A stretch of 64,000 bases of DNA from Sphingomonas nostoxanthinifaciens (GTDB lineage Bacteria > Pseudomonadota > Alphaproteobacteria > Sphingomonadales > Sphingomonadaceae). The stretch spans positions 434,001 to 498,000 of the forward strand of contig NZ_CP082839.1 in NCBI RefSeq assembly GCF_019930585.1. Direction: 5' to 3'. Below, in pieces: positions 19,425-29,487 of the stretch. Position 1 is the stretch's first letter. Each line of letters starts with the position of its first letter. A program made the position numbers and the translations under genes. The notes beneath the pieces were generated by a model. That model saw only the letters and a program-made list of their open reading frames with translations, was not told the origin of the DNA and did no database searches.

Positions 19425-20393
19425 TTAGGCGGCTTCCAGGCCGCGCGGCAGCTTGAAGGTCATCGTCTCCAGCCGTCCCGCGACCTCGCGCTCGCACACG
19501 TCGTAGAGCGTCTTGAGATGATCGACGAGCGCGCGCACCAGCGCCTCGGGCGCGGAGGCGCCGGCAGTGATGCCGAGCGTGCGCACCCCGGCGAGCCAGT
19601 TCAGATCGAGCGCCTCGACGCAGGGGATCAGCTTCGCGCGCGCGCCGGCGCGTTCGGCGACCTCGGCCAGCCGGACCGAGTTGGACGAATTGGCCGCGCC
19701 GATCACCAGCATGGCGTCGCACAGGGGCGCGATCTCCTTCACCGCCGCCTGCCGGTTCGACGTGGCGTAGCAGATGTCCTCGCCGCGCGGCCCCTCGATC
19801 GTGGGGAAACGGCGGCGCAATGCCGCGACGATGTCGCTCGTGTCGTCGACCGACAACGTCGTCTGGGTCAGGAAGGCGAGGCGATCGGGATCGGGGGGGG
19901 CGATCGCCTCGGCGTCCGCCAGCGTCTCCACCAGCGTCATCTTGCCCTCGGGCACCTGGCCGAGCGTGCCTATCACCTCGGGATGGCCGCGATGGCCGAT
20001 GAACAGGATATGCCGGTCGGCGGCCACCTGCCGTTCGGCCTCGCGATGGACCTTGGACACCAGCGGGCAGGTCGCATCGACGAAGTCGAGCCCGCGCGTC
20101 GCGGCCTTGTGCGGCACCGCCTTGGGTACGCCGTGCGCGGAGAAGACCACCGGGCGCCCGTCGGGCACCTCGTCCAGCTCCTCGACGAACACCGCGCCCT
20201 TGGCCTTCAGCGCATCGACGACATGCTTGTTGTGGACGATCTCGTGGCGGACGTAGACGGGCGGCCCGAGCTTCTTGATCGTCAGTTCGACGATGCGGAT
20301 GGCGCGATCGACCCCGGCGCAGAAGCCTCGTGGCGCGGCGATCAGCAGGTCAAGCGGCGGCTTGGACCCTTGGGGGGGAGAGACGCGGTCCAC
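19425..20393 (-). CDS. ispH: 4-hydroxy-3-methylbut-2-enyl diphosphate reductase
   Basis: IspH/LytB, 322 residues; an iron-sulfur enzyme that makes IPP and DMAPP in the last step of the MEP pathway. The three cluster cysteines are in [24 protein letters not shown] and the [14 protein letters not shown] neighbourhood followed by LIPCVEAL. The catalytic loop [13 protein letters not shown] is intact. GTG start. Heads the operon with thrB and rnhA. Confidence 0.97.
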   Translation of the reverse strand: MDRVSPPQGSKPPLDLLIAAPRGFCAGVDRAIRIVELTIKKLGPPVYVRHEIVHNKHVVDALKAKGAVFVEELDEVPDGRPVVFSAHGVPKAVPHKAATRGLDFVDATCPLVSKVHREAERQVAADRHILFIGHRGHPEVIGTLGQVPEGKMTLVETLADAEAIAPPDPDRLAFLTQTTLSVDDTSDIVAALRRRFPTIEGPRGEDICYATSNRQAAVKEIAPLCDAMLVIGAANSSNSVRLAEVAERAGARAKLIPCVEALDLNWLAGVRTLGITAGASAPEALVRALVDHLKTLYDVCEREVAGRLETMTFKLPRGLEAA

Positions 20394-20478
20394 CGCATCC
20401 CACTACGCCATTGCTTGCCCCGGCGGAAGGCGGTTCCTATGAGGCGTCTTTATCCCGGACGTAAGGATCCCCGCCCTC

Positions 20479-21117
20479 GTGACCCGTATCGTGCTTGCCT
20501 CGGTCGCCATGCTGTCGCTGTTGGGCGGCTGCGCGCACGACACCGATCTGGACGCGACCGGCGGGCTCAAGGTGGTGCGCTCGACCTGTCCGGCGGTCGC
20601 GGTGCCGGCCTATACCGGCGACGTCACGCTCTTCTCGCCCGAGCAGAGCCGCGACGCGCGCGCGCTCGACGTGATCGCGACGATCACCAACCTGCGCAGC
20701 CAGTGCGACCAGACCGGCACGGTGGTGCACGAAACGGTGACGTTCGACGTCGTCGCGCGCCGCTCCAGCCCGCATGGCGATCGCGAGCTGGTGCTGCCTT
20801 ATTTCGCATCGGTCGTGCGCGCCGGCACGCGGATGATGTCGAAGCAGGAAAGCCGCGTCGCGATCCACTTCGCCGATGGCCAGCTCCGCGCGACCGCCAC
20901 TGCCCAGGCCGGCGCCGACATCGAGAAGTCGCTGGCGACCTTGCCGCAGGTCGCCGCCGAGCGCCTGAACCGCAAGCGCAAGGCGACCGATGCGGACGCC
21001 TCGATCGATCCGCTGTCCGATCCGCGCATCAAGTCGGCGGTGAACCAGGCCAATTTCGAGCTGCTGATCGGCTTCCAGCTCAACGAATCGCAGCTCGCCT
21101 ACAACGCGACGCGCTGA
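20479..21117 (+). CDS. Predicted lipoprotein of unknown function
   Basis: 212 residues. A short signal peptide ends in LLGGC (lipid-attached Cys18), so the protein should sit in a membrane facing the periplasm. The mature part has beta-rich segments (VTLFSPEQSRDARALDVIAT, LPYFASVVRAGTRMMSKQES) and a C-terminal helical stretch. I do not recognise a named family. GTG start about 85 bases from the divergent ispH. Its stop faces dctA across an inverted repeat. Confidence 0.8.
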   Translation: MTRIVLASVAMLSLLGGCAHDTDLDATGGLKVVRSTCPAVAVPAYTGDVTLFSPEQSRDARALDVIATITNLRSQCDQTGTVVHETVTFDVVARRSSPHGDRELVLPYFASVVRAGTRMMSKQESRVAIHFADGQLRATATAQAGADIEKSLATLPQVAAERLNRKRKATDADASIDPLSDPRIKSAVNQANFELLIGFQLNESQLAYNATR

Positions 21118-21131
21118 TTCAGCCGGGATTG

Positions 21132-21233
21132 CCGTTCGCCCTAAGGGGGGACTGAGCCCAGGCGAAGGCCCGTCTCGAAGGGCCCTTCGAGACGCCGCTT
21201 CGACTTCGCTCAGCGGCTCCTCAGGGCGAACGG
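21132..21233. repeat. Inverted repeat, family B (CCGTTCGCCCT...)
   Basis: The ends CCGTTCGCCCTAAG and CTCAGGGCGAACGG are inverted copies. The centre holds a second palindrome, CGTCTCGAAGG-GCCCTTCGAGACG, and a CTTCGACTTCGCTCAG motif. It lies between two convergent genes and could terminate both. Confidence 0.75.
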
Positions 21234-21238
21234 AAATG

Positions 21239-22513
21239 TCAGTTGCCGCCCAAGGCCTCCGCCAACCGCTCGCGGTCGAGCGCGCCTTCCCAGCGCGCCA
21301 CCACGATCGTCGCCACCGCATTGCCGATGAAGTTGGTCAGGCTGCGGCACTCGCTCATGAAGCGGTCGACGCCGAGGATCAGCGCCATCCCCGCGACCGG
21401 CAGCGACGGGACGATCGACAAAGTCGCCGCCAGCGTGATGAAACCCGCACCGGTGACGCCCGCCGCGCCCTTCGACGACAGCATCGCCACGCCCAGCAGC
21501 AGCGCCTGCTCGCCCCACGACAGGTGGATGCCGCACGCCTGTGCGATGAACAACGCGGCGAGCGTCATGTAGATGTTGGTGCCGTCGAGGTTGAACGAAT
21601 AGCCGGTCGGAACGACCAGGCCGACCACCGGCGTCGCGCACCCCGCGCGCTCCATCTTCTCGATCAGGCTCGGCAGCGCTGCCTCGGACGAGGAGGTGCC
21701 GAGCACGAGCAGCAGTTCGGGCACGAGATAGCGGATCAGCCGCAGGATTGAGAAGCCGGTGGCGCGCGCGACGAGCCCCAGCACCACCAGCACGAACAGC
21801 AACGACGTCAGGTAGAAGCAGGCGACCAACCCGGCGAGGTTGACCAGCACCCCCACGCCATATTGGCCGATGGTGAAGGCCATCGCGCCGAACGCGCCGA
21901 TCGGCGCCGCCTTCATCAGGATGCCGACGATGCGGAACACCACCTTCTCGGCCGCGCCGACCAGATCCATCAGCGGCCGCGCCGGCTCGCCGACGAAGCC
22001 GATGGCGATCCCGGTCAGGATCGCGACGAACAGCACCTGCAGGATCTCCCCGCCGGCAAGCGCGCTCAGCATCGTGTCGGGGATGATCGCGAGCAGGAAG
22101 CCGGTGATCGTCTGGTCGTGCGCCTTGGCGGCGTAGGTCGCGACCTTCGACGCGTCGAGCGTCGCCGGATCGATATGCATGCCCGCGCCCGGCTGGACGA
22201 CGTTCGCCACGATCAGGCCGATGATGAGCGCGGCGGTGGACAGCGTGAGGAAGTAGGCGAACGCCTTGCCGGCGATCCGCGCCACCGCGCCCAGTTCGCG
22301 CAGATGGGCGATGCCCGAGACGATCGTCAGGAAGATCACCGGCGCGATGATCATCCGCACCAGCTTCACGAAGCCGTCGCCCAGCGGCTTGAGGCTGGCG
22401 CCAAACGCGGGCCAGACGTGGCCGACGATCACGCCGGCGACGATCGCCACGATCACCTGCGCGTAGAGGTGGGTCCAGAGCGGGCGGCGTGGGGCGGTCG
22501 TGTCGTGCTGCAT
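21239..22513 (-). CDS. Dicarboxylate/amino acid:cation symporter (DctA/GltP family)
   Basis: 424-residue DAACS carrier with about eight membrane segments and the re-entrant loops. The family signatures [29 protein letters not shown] and the closing [24 protein letters not shown] are present. These carriers import C4-dicarboxylates or Glu/Asp with H+ or Na+. The ATG at 22513 is preceded by GGAGG about 5 bases upstream; earlier in-frame starts lack a site. It lies 130 bases downstream of rhaT and may be read from that operon. DctA is likely but the substrate cannot be fixed. Confidence 0.92.
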   Translation of the reverse strand: MQHDTTAPRRPLWTHLYAQVIVAIVAGVIVGHVWPAFGASLKPLGDGFVKLVRMIIAPVIFLTIVSGIAHLRELGAVARIAGKAFAYFLTLSTAALIIGLIVANVVQPGAGMHIDPATLDASKVATYAAKAHDQTITGFLLAIIPDTMLSALAGGEILQVLFVAILTGIAIGFVGEPARPLMDLVGAAEKVVFRIVGILMKAAPIGAFGAMAFTIGQYGVGVLVNLAGLVACFYLTSLLFVLVVLGLVARATGFSILRLIRYLVPELLLVLGTSSSEAALPSLIEKMERAGCATPVVGLVVPTGYSFNLDGTNIYMTLAALFIAQACGIHLSWGEQALLLGVAMLSSKGAAGVTGAGFITLAATLSIVPSLPVAGMALILGVDRFMSECRSLTNFIGNAVATIVVARWEGALDRERLAEALGGN

Positions 22514-22643
22514 CGGTCCTCCGCTCGGGTCGCCGGGCGGCAGGCCTCGCCGGCACGACCTCGTCGGGACCATGGTGCACGTCGGCCCGCAGGATCGGGC
22601 GACCCCGATTGGCTATGCGACTCGGCGGCGGATCGCAAGCCGC

Positions 22644-23702
22644 TCAGGCGGCGAGGCGGTTGCCGTAGCCGATCACGATCGTCGCCAGCACCAGCAGGCC
22701 CACGCCGGCCCACACCATCCACCGCACGCGCGGCGCGGCATCCTTCCACTCGCGGAAGGCGAAGCCCCACAATGTGCCGAAGATAATGATCGACGCCATG
22801 TGCAGCGTCCATGACGAGAAGCCGAAGCGCCCCATCTGGCTCTCGCCCATCGTGTAGAAGAAGAACTGGAAATACCACAATGTCCCCGCCAGCGCGCACA
22901 GCAGCAGGTTGGCCAGCAGGGGCGCGCCGCGCGCCTCGCCGCGGCCGACCCACTGGCCGGCGCTGCGATTGCGCAGGATCAGCCACAGGCACCACACGGC
23001 GTTGGTGAGCAGGCCGCCGAACATGACGAGGCACAAGGTCGGCAGGCCGGTCCACAGCGGGCCGGTGCCGGCGGCGGCGGACAGCGCCTTGATCGGCTCG
23101 CCCGCGCTGATGCCGAACGCGAAGCAGGCCGACATGATGCCGGAGAAGACCGCGACCGCGATCCCCTTGCGGAAGTCGAACTCGGCGATGACCGCCGCCT
23201 TCTGGCTGTCCGAAAGTGCGGCATCCTTGCGCGCGCCGGCCAGTGCGACCACGACGATGCCGGCCATCGTCACGACCAGCCCGAGCAGGATGATGCGGCC
23301 GGATTCGGTCGCCAGCAACGTGTCGTAGAGCTTGCCCTGCACGATCGGCGGAATCAGCGTGCCGAACACGGTGCACAGCCCCAGCACCACCGCCATGCCG
23401 AGCGACAGGCCGAGATAGCGCATGGTGAGGCCATAGGTGAGCCCGCCGAAGCCCCAGAGGATGCCGAACAGCATGCACAGGCCGACGATATGGCCCGGAA
23501 CCTGCGCGATCACGCCGAACAGATCCTCGGTCCGGATCCACGCGAAGAACCACGGCGCGATCACCCACGAGAAGATGCCGCCGGTGAGCCAGAAGATTTC
23601 CCAGTTCCAGCGCTTCACCCCGCGATAGGGCACGTAGAAGCTGGCCGAGGCGAGGCCGCCGATCCAATGGAAAAGCACGCCGAGAAGCGGGTTCGCACCC
23701 AT
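22644..23702 (-). CDS. rhaT: L-rhamnose-proton symporter RhaT
   Basis: 352-residue RhaT-family permease with ten expected membrane helices; imports L-rhamnose with a proton. The opening GVLFHWIGGLASASFYVPYR and WEIFWLTGGIFSWVIAPWFF are characteristic. ATG at 23702 with GGGAGA close upstream (a GTG lies one codon earlier). Lies 40 bases after the mutarotase gene in the rhamnose operon. Confidence 0.93.
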   Translation of the reverse strand: MGANPLLGVLFHWIGGLASASFYVPYRGVKRWNWEIFWLTGGIFSWVIAPWFFAWIRTEDLFGVIAQVPGHIVGLCMLFGILWGFGGLTYGLTMRYLGLSLGMAVVLGLCTVFGTLIPPIVQGKLYDTLLATESGRIILLGLVVTMAGIVVVALAGARKDAALSDSQKAAVIAEFDFRKGIAVAVFSGIMSACFAFGISAGEPIKALSAAAGTGPLWTGLPTLCLVMFGGLLTNAVWCLWLILRNRSAGQWVGRGEARGAPLLANLLLCALAGTLWYFQFFFYTMGESQMGRFGFSSWTLHMASIIIFGTLWGFAFREWKDAAPRVRWMVWAGVGLLVLATIVIGYGNRLAA

Positions 23703-23742
23703 CACACTCTCCCATAGAGCGGCGTTGGTGCCGCTTCGTCGT

Positions 23743-24057
23743 TCATTCGAGGTGGAACACGGTGTCGAGCGGGACGCTGGCCGGCGATCCGTCCGGGTTG
23801 GTCTCCATCAGCGGCGCCATCGCCGCCCACCAGCGGCGCATGACGGGATGCGCCGGCAGCGCGCCCATGCGGTGATCGTCGTCGCGCCAGAGCGTCGCGA
23901 ACAGCGCGTTGGTTTCGGCATCGTGATGGATCGAATAATCGCGGATGCCCGCATCCTTGAGCAACGCCACCAGCTCGGGCCAGATTTCGTCGTGGCGCCG
24001 CCGATATTCGGCGAGCTGCCCCGGCTTCAGCGTCATGCGGAAGGCGATCTTCTCCAT
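23743..24057 (-). CDS. rhaM: L-rhamnose mutarotase
   Basis: 104 residues, RhaM family; interconverts alpha and beta L-rhamnopyranose so that the dehydrogenase receives the right anomer. Family features are the [23 protein letters not shown] opening, here in [37 protein letters not shown], and a C-terminal Trp-rich end. The ATG overlaps the lactonase stop (TGATG). Confidence 0.94.
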   Translation of the reverse strand: MEKIAFRMTLKPGQLAEYRRRHDEIWPELVALLKDAGIRDYSIHHDAETNALFATLWRDDDHRMGALPAHPVMRRWWAAMAPLMETNPDGSPASVPLDTVFHLE

Positions 24058-24965
24058 CAGACGTCGAGACCCAGCCGGTAGACGCGGTTGGCGTTGCGGC
24101 CGAAAAGGTCGCGCCGCTCGTCGTTCGAGAAGGGCGCGGCGAAGGCGTGGTAGGCCTCGAGATAGCGGTCGAACGGCGCGAACAACTTGTCGGTCGGCGA
24201 ATCGCTCGCGAACATGCAGCGCGACACGCCGAACACGTCGATCACCTCGCGCAGGATCGGCGCGACCGTCTCCAGCGTCCACGCCCGATCGATGAAGCCG
24301 AGGCCGGAAATCTTGATGTGGACGTTCGGGCAGGCGGCAAGCGCGCGGATACCGTACCGCCACCGCACCATGCCCTCGCGCTCGGACGGGATCGGCATGC
24401 CAAGATGGTTGATGATCACCGGTACGTCCGGGTGGCGCTGGATCAGCGGCGCGAGCCCCGCCATCTGCGGTGCATAGCATTGCAGGTCGAACGACAGGCG
24501 ATGCCGCCCGAGCCGGCCGAAGCCGCGCCACCAATCGTCGTCCAGCGTCGCGTCGCTGGGATTGTAGGTGCGCATCGGGTTGACGTGCCAGTTGACGATC
24601 TGGCGGATGCCGCGAACGTGCGGGTAGGCCGCATGCGCCTCCAGCAGTGCGTCGACGTCCGGATCCTGCAGTGGGGCGAAGGCGACGATACCGTTGGGCA
24701 TGCCGTGCGCCGCCGATTGCGCCTCCAGCCAGCGCGTCTCGTCGAGCGCCTGTTCGGGCTCGGCGCCGGCATCGATGTGGACGATCCCGCGCACGTTCCA
24801 GCGCGCGGCGTCCTTGAGATAGTCTTCGACGCCATAATCGACCGCGATCGGCGCGGTGCTGCCGTTGGGGCCGCTGTCGTCGAACGGCGGCGTCAGCCAC
24901 GGATAGCGGATGTGCGACAGATCCCACAGGTGGACATGGGCGTCGACGAACGGAACGAGGTCCAA
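24057..24965 (-). CDS. L-rhamnono-1,4-lactonase (amidohydrolase family, LRA2-like)
   Basis: Amidohydrolase-2 family, 302 residues. It opens L-rhamnono-gamma-lactone to L-rhamnonate, the second step of the non-phosphorylative pathway described in Sphingomonas. Metal-site motifs are [11 protein letters not shown] near the start, IINHLGMP and [12 protein letters not shown] (catalytic Asp). The start is a TTG at 24965 with AAGGAG six bases upstream; no ATG lies near. A hairpin occupies the 62 bases separating it from the upstream dehydrogenase gene. Confidence 0.85.
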   Translation of the reverse strand: MDLVPFVDAHVHLWDLSHIRYPWLTPPFDDSGPNGSTAPIAVDYGVEDYLKDAARWNVRGIVHIDAGAEPEQALDETRWLEAQSAAHGMPNGIVAFAPLQDPDVDALLEAHAAYPHVRGIRQIVNWHVNPMRTYNPSDATLDDDWWRGFGRLGRHRLSFDLQCYAPQMAGLAPLIQRHPDVPVIINHLGMPIPSEREGMVRWRYGIRALAACPNVHIKISGLGFIDRAWTLETVAPILREVIDVFGVSRCMFASDSPTDKLFAPFDRYLEAYHAFAAPFSNDERRDLFGRNANRVYRLGLDV

Positions 24966-24992
24966 CTGCCTCTCCTTGGTGTGCGGGGCCGC

Positions 24993-25011
24993 CCCTCCTC
25001 TGGTGGGAGGG
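24993..25011 (-). promoter_or_regulatory. Intercistronic hairpin in the rhamnose operon
   Basis: CCCTCC and GGAGGG are complementary around a 7-base loop, between the dehydrogenase stop and the lactonase TTG. There is no U-tract, so it may set mRNA stability or partial termination, not a full stop. Confidence 0.45.
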
Positions 25012-25027
25012 TGCTGGCCGGATCGTC

Positions 25028-25777
25028 TCAGAAGGTGGTGCGGCCGCCGGACGTGTCGAAGGTGGAGGCCGTGGTGAAGCTGCATTCCTCGCTGGCCATG
25101 AAGCAGATCATCGCCGCCGATTCCTCGACCTCGCCGAGGCGCCCCATCGGGATCTTGGAGCGCATGTAATCGACCTGGCTCTGCGGCAGCTGGGCGAGGA
25201 TCGGGCTCTCGAACGTGGCCGGGGTCAGCGCGTTGGCGATCACGCCCTTGCCGGCGAGTTCCTTGCCGAGGCTCTTGGTGAGGCCGATCACCGCCGCCTT
25301 CGACGCCGAATAGGCCGAGGCGTTGGGATTGCCCTCCTTGCCTGCGACCGACGCGACGTTGACGATCCGGCCATAGCCCGCTTCCAGCATGAACGGCACG
25401 ATCGCGCGGCAGCAATAGAACAGGCCGTTGACGTTGATGTCGAACACGCGCTGCCAGCTGTCGATCGGATATTCCCACACCGGCGCAGTGGCGCCGGTGA
25501 TGCCGGCCGAGGCGACGAGGATGTCGATGCCGCCGAGCGCCTCGCGGCTCGCCTGCGCGGCGGCGGCGACGGCGGCGTGATCCGACACGTCGATCGCGCG
25601 GATGTGCGCGGCGCCGACCTCGGCTTTCGCCGCGCCCAGCGCCTCGGCGTTCAGATCCCACAGCGACACGGTGCCGCCCTCGGCGACGATGCGCTGCGCC
25701 ACCGCCTTGCCGAGGCCGGAGGCGCCGCCGGTCACGATCGCGGTCCGACCCTCGAACCGTCCGGGATAGACGCTCAT
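25028..25777 (-). CDS. SDR, probable L-2-keto-3-deoxyrhamnonate 4-dehydrogenase (LRA5-like)
   Basis: 249-residue classical [11 protein letters not shown] (about 15-22), [10 protein letters not shown], and the [11 protein letters not shown]yr/Lys pair are intact. Two SDRs occur in this locus; this one lies directly after the diketo-acid hydrolase gene with a 4-base overlap, so it most likely oxidises 2-keto-3-deoxy-L-rhamnonate to the 2,4-diketo acid. The other SDR (28726) resembles known L-rhamnose 1-dehydrogenases. The assignment between the two rests on similarity recalled from memory and on position. Confidence 0.78.
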   Translation of the reverse strand: MSVYPGRFEGRTAIVTGGASGLGKAVAQRIVAEGGTVSLWDLNAEALGAAKAEVGAAHIRAIDVSDHAAVAAAAQASREALGGIDILVASAGITGATAPVWEYPIDSWQRVFDINVNGLFYCCRAIVPFMLEAGYGRIVNVASVAGKEGNPNASAYSASKAAVIGLTKSLGKELAGKGVIANALTPATFESPILAQLPQSQVDYMRSKIPMGRLGEVEESAAMICFMASEECSFTTASTFDTSGGRTTF

Positions 25778-26631
25778 GCCGCGGCTCCCGTGCGGGGATG
25801 GCGCCACGCCGTCACGTGCTGGGTCTGCGTGCCGAGCTTGTCGATCGCCAGCGTCATCGTGTCGCCGGCCTTGAGGTAGACTGCGTCGGGCTTCTTGCCC
25901 TCGCCCACGCCCGGCGGCGTGCCGGTGATGAGCAGGTCGCCCGGCAGCAGAGTGATATATTCGCTGACATAGGAAATCAGTTCGGCCACCGCGAAGATCA
26001 TCGTCTTGGTGTTACCGGTCTGCATCCGCTGGCCGTTGACGTCGAGGCTCATGGCCAGATCCTGCGGATCGCCGATCTCGTCGGGCGTCACCAGCCACGG
26101 GCCGACCGGGCAGAAGGTGTCGTGGCCCTTGCCCTTGCTCCACTGGGTGCCGCGCTGCTTCTGGTTGAAGCGCTCCGACACGTCGTTGACCAGCACGTAG
26201 CCGGCGACATGGTCGAGCGCCTCGGCCTGGTCGACATAGGTGCAGGTCTTGCCGATGACGACGCCCAGCTCGACCTCCCAGTCGCCATGGGTCGATCCCT
26301 TGGGCAGCATGACGTCGTCGTTCGGGCCCGACAGACTCGACAGCGCCTTCATGAACATCATCGGCTCGGTCGGGATCGGCAGGTTCGATTCGATCGCATG
26401 ATCGCGATAATTGAGGCCGATCGCGACGATCTTGCCGATGCCGGCGACTGGCACGCCGTAGCGCGGGCTGCCTTCCACCACCGGCAGCGTCGTCGGATCG
26501 ACACCGCGTACCGCGTCGATCGTGGCGACGCCGACGTCGGGGACGATGCCCGACAGGTCACGGATGACGCCGGCCTGATCGATCAGGCCGGGCTTCTCGG
26601 CGCCCGCGGGGCCGTAGCGGCAAAGCTTCAT
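25774..26631 (-). CDS. 2,4-diketo-3-deoxy-L-rhamnonate hydrolase (FAH family, LRA6-like)
   Basis: 285 residues, fumarylacetoacetase fold. In the Sphingomonas pathway this enzyme splits the diketo acid into pyruvate and L-lactate. Metal ligands are in the GDWEVELGVVIGKTC strand, and ITGTPPGVGEGKKPDAVYLK is the typical C-terminal signature. It starts 13 bases after rhamnonate dehydratase. The L-lactate it should release can be taken by the lldD product at 29484. Confidence 0.87.
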   Translation of the reverse strand: MKLCRYGPAGAEKPGLIDQAGVIRDLSGIVPDVGVATIDAVRGVDPTTLPVVEGSPRYGVPVAGIGKIVAIGLNYRDHAIESNLPIPTEPMMFMKALSSLSGPNDDVMLPKGSTHGDWEVELGVVIGKTCTYVDQAEALDHVAGYVLVNDVSERFNQKQRGTQWSKGKGHDTFCPVGPWLVTPDEIGDPQDLAMSLDVNGQRMQTGNTKTMIFAVAELISYVSEYITLLPGDLLITGTPPGVGEGKKPDAVYLKAGDTMTLAIDKLGTQTQHVTAWRHPRTGAAA

Positions 26632-26644
26632 GAACCTGCTGTCC

Positions 26645-27832
26645 TCAATGCGTATAGGGGCGGTGGAGCGGAATATCGCGGTTGAGCTCGACGCCGAAGC
26701 CGGGCTTGTCGAGTTCGCTCGCGCGGATCTTGCCGTTGACCGGCACCGGCTCGCCCAGCAGCTGCGGCGCGAACATCGGCACCACCTCGCTCGGGCCAGG
26801 ATGCATCATCAGGAACTCGGCGAACGGCGAGTTATGCCGCGTGATGACGAAGTGGTAGCTGTAGACCGAGGAACCGTGGGGGACCATCATCACCCCCTTG
26901 GCGTCGGCGTAATTGGCGATCTTGATGAGCTCGGTCACGCCGCCGCACCAGCCCACGTCGGGCTGGATGATGTCGCAGCATTCCATGTCCATCAGCATGC
27001 GGAAGCCCCAGCGGGTCGCCTCATGCTCGCCGGTGGTGACGAGCAGCCCCTTGGGCGCATTCTTGCGAAGCGCGGCATAACCCCAATAATCGTCGGGGCT
27101 GAGCGCCTCCTCGATCCACTTGAGCCCGCATTCGTCCCACGCGCGGTGCGCGAGGCGGGTGGCGTAATCGAGATCGAGGCTCATCCAGCAATCGAGCATC
27201 AGCCAGAAATCGTCGCCGCAGCGCGCGCGCATCTCGGCAAGGTCGGCGATATTCTTGTGCAGCCCCTCGATCCCCTCGGCGGGGCCGTGGTGGAGCGGCA
27301 GCTTGCCACCGATGAAGCCCATCTCCTTGGCGAGATCGGGCCGCGCGCCGGTGGCGTAGAATTGCAGCTCGTCGCGCACGTTGCCGCCGAGCAATTTGTA
27401 GACCGGCTCCTGCCGCAATTTGCCGAGCAGATCCCACAGAGCGAGGTCGACGCCGGAAATAGCGTTCACCACCAGCCCCTTGCGCCCGTAATATTGGGTC
27501 GAGAAGTACATCTGGTCCCAGATTTTCTCGTAATCCGCCGGATCGCGGCCTTCGAGGAAGCGGGCAAGATGCTTCTCGACGATGAAGCAGGCGGGCTCGC
27601 CGCCGGTCGTCACCGCGAAGCCGACCGTGCCGTCGGCCGCCTCGATTTCCACCACCAGCGTGCCCAGCACGTTGATGCCGAAGCTCTGCCGGCTCTGCCG
27701 ATAATCGGGATAGCGCGCCATCGGCGTCGAGATATGGTCGTCGATCCAGTGGCCGGCGCCCTGGTCGTGATAGTCGGCGCCTCCGCCGCGCACCACGAAT
27801 GCGCGGACCTGCTTGATCAACGGTAGCGCCAC
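26645..27832 (-). CDS. L-rhamnonate dehydratase (enolase superfamily, LRA3-like)
   Basis: 395 residues, mandelate-racemase/enolase superfamily. It dehydrates L-rhamnonate to 2-keto-3-deoxy-L-rhamnonate. Metal ligands are visible in [10 protein letters not shown] (Asp), [11 protein letters not shown] (Glu) and [12 protein letters not shown] (Glu), with a catalytic His in [11 protein letters not shown]. The N-terminal [18 protein letters not shown] matches rhamnonate dehydratases. First gene of the minus-strand catabolic operon, beginning 94 bases from the divergent IclR gene. Confidence 0.92.
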   Translation of the reverse strand: MALPLIKQVRAFVVRGGGADYHDQGAGHWIDDHISTPMARYPDYRQSRQSFGINVLGTLVVEIEAADGTVGFAVTTGGEPACFIVEKHLARFLEGRDPADYEKIWDQMYFSTQYYGRKGLVVNAISGVDLALWDLLGKLRQEPVYKLLGGNVRDELQFYATGARPDLAKEMGFIGGKLPLHHGPAEGIEGLHKNIADLAEMRARCGDDFWLMLDCWMSLDLDYATRLAHRAWDECGLKWIEEALSPDDYWGYAALRKNAPKGLLVTTGEHEATRWGFRMLMDMECCDIIQPDVGWCGGVTELIKIANYADAKGVMMVPHGSSVYSYHFVITRHNSPFAEFLMMHPGPSEVVPMFAPQLLGEPVPVNGKIRASELDKPGFGVELNRDIPLHRPYTH

Positions 27833-27876
27833 CGGCCTTCACTCTCTTATGCTTCGCCCAGCAGGCGCCGAGCTGA

Positions 27877-27910
27877 TTGCCAATATGTGAGAATGTGTTC
27901 TATGAGTTGG
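27877..27910 (+). promoter_or_regulatory. Candidate promoter/operator between the rhamnose operons
   Basis: TTGCCA (27877-27882) and TATGAG (27901-27906) are spaced by 18 bases ahead of the IclR gene. The spacer holds AGAATGTGTTCT (27890-27901), with inverted AGAA/TTCT arms, inside a wider CCAA...TTGG frame (27880-27910). An IclR dimer bound here could control both directions. Confidence 0.45.
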
Positions 27911-27926
27911 AAGTGAGCAGGTCAAG

Positions 27927-28715
27927 ATGAGCACGCCCCCATCGGACGCTACGTCGGCCAGCGTCGGCGCCGGCAGCCAGACGCTGATGCGCGGTCTCGA
28001 CGTGATCGAGGCCGTGAGCGAAGGCTCGCTTTCGCTCGCCGAGCTTGCCCAACGCCTCGACCTCGCCAAGAGCACCGCGCACCGGCTGGCGAGCGCGCTG
28101 GTCGATCGCGGCTATCTCGGTTTCACGCCGCGCGCGGGCTATCGCCTTGGGCCGAAGCTGCTCGCGCTTGGTCACCTCGCGCACGCGCAGACCGATCTGA
28201 TCCAGGTCGCGCGCGATCATCTCGAGCGGCTGGCGGCGTCGAGCGAGGATACGGTCCATCTCGGCATCCTCGACGGCGATCAGGCGCTCTACCTCGACAA
28301 GGTTGCGGGCCGCCGGCGCATCACGATCTCGAGTCGCGTCGGTGATCGCCATCCGCTCAGCTCGACCGGCCTCGGCAAGGCGCTGATGCTGGATCACCCG
28401 GTCGATTACTGGCTGGATCGGCTGGCGCGCGAACAGGAGACCAGCACGCACCGTATCGCCGCCGATCTCTGGCGCGAACGGATGGACGGCTATGTCGTCG
28501 CGGGCCGCGCGTTCGACCTCGAGGAGAATGAGGACCAGATACGCTGCGTCGCCGCGCCGCTGCGCGACGCCTCGGGCAAGATCGTCGGCGCGATCAGCGT
28601 CTCCAGCGCCGCGCAATATATGGACGATGCGCGCATGGACGCATTGTCGCACGACGTCGTGACGACCGCGCGGGCGATCAGCCGCGATCTCGGCTGGACC
28701 GACAAGGGCAAGTAG
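27927..28715 (+). CDS. IclR-family transcriptional regulator
   Basis: 262 residues: a winged helix-turn-helix (about 15-75; LSLAELAQRLDLAKSTAHRL) and a C-terminal effector domain. It stands between the two divergent rhamnose operons and starts the plus-strand one, so it likely senses rhamnose or a pathway acid such as a keto-deoxy-rhamnonate. This differs from the AraC-type RhaR/RhaS control of enterobacteria. Effector inferred only from context. Confidence 0.9.
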   Translation: MSTPPSDATSASVGAGSQTLMRGLDVIEAVSEGSLSLAELAQRLDLAKSTAHRLASALVDRGYLGFTPRAGYRLGPKLLALGHLAHAQTDLIQVARDHLERLAASSEDTVHLGILDGDQALYLDKVAGRRRITISSRVGDRHPLSSTGLGKALMLDHPVDYWLDRLAREQETSTHRIAADLWRERMDGYVVAGRAFDLEENEDQIRCVAAPLRDASGKIVGAISVSSAAQYMDDARMDALSHDVVTTARAISRDLGWTDKGK

Positions 28716-28725
28716 AAGGACCATC

Positions 28726-29487
28726 ATGCTGCTTCACGGCAAGACTATGCTCGTCACCGGCGGATCCACCGGGATCGGCCGCGCGGCGGCGATCGAGGCG
28801 GCGCGGCAGGGTGCCGACGTCGGCATCAACTATGTCGGCGACGACGCAGCGGCAGACGCGGTGGTGGCGGAGATCCAAGCCGCCGGCCGCAAGGGCTTCG
28901 CGTTCAAGGCCGACGTCGCCGATCGCGCCTCCGCCCCGGCATTCGTCGCGCGCGGCGTGGCTGAACTGGGCAAGGTCGACATCTTCGTCAGCAATGCCGG
29001 CATCTGCCCGTTCCATGCCTTCCTCGACATGCCCGCCGAGACGTTCGAGCGGACGATGGACGTGAACTTGCACGGCGCCTTCTACATGGTGCAGGCCGCG
29101 GCCAACCAGATGGTGGCGCAGGGCGGGGGCGGCGCGATCGTCGCGGTCTCGTCGATCTCGGCGCTGGTCGGCGGCGAATTCCAGACGCATTACACGCCGA
29201 CCAAGGCGGGCGTGCATTCGCTGATGCAGTCGGCGGCGATCGCGCTCGGCCGGCACGGCATACGCTGCAATTCGGTGCTGCCCGGCACGATCCTGACCGA
29301 GATCAACCGCGACGATCTGGCGGATGCCGACAAGCGCCGGCGGATGGAGGCGCGCATCCCGCTCGGACGCTTGGGCCAGCCCGAAGATCTCGCCGGGCCG
29401 ATCGTCTTCCTCGCCTCCGATCTTGCCCGCTACGTCACCGGCGCGGCGCTGCTGGTCGATGGCGGCGCGTTCGTGAACCTGCAATGA
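28726..29487 (+). CDS. L-rhamnose 1-dehydrogenase (SDR, LRA1-like)
   Basis: 253-residue SDR with [10 protein letters not shown] (about 11-20), the [14 protein letters not shown] segment, [19 protein letters not shown] (catalytic Ser/Tyr/Lys) and [13 protein letters not shown]. These stretches resemble characterised L-rhamnose dehydrogenases that oxidise the sugar to the lactone. It follows the IclR gene by 10 bases and overlaps lldD (ATGA). Confidence 0.88.
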   Translation: MLLHGKTMLVTGGSTGIGRAAAIEAARQGADVGINYVGDDAAADAVVAEIQAAGRKGFAFKADVADRASAPAFVARGVAELGKVDIFVSNAGICPFHAFLDMPAETFERTMDVNLHGAFYMVQAAANQMVAQGGGGAIVAVSSISALVGGEFQTHYTPTKAGVHSLMQSAAIALGRHGIRCNSVLPGTILTEINRDDLADADKRRRMEARIPLGRLGQPEDLAGPIVFLASDLARYVTGAALLVDGGAFVNLQ

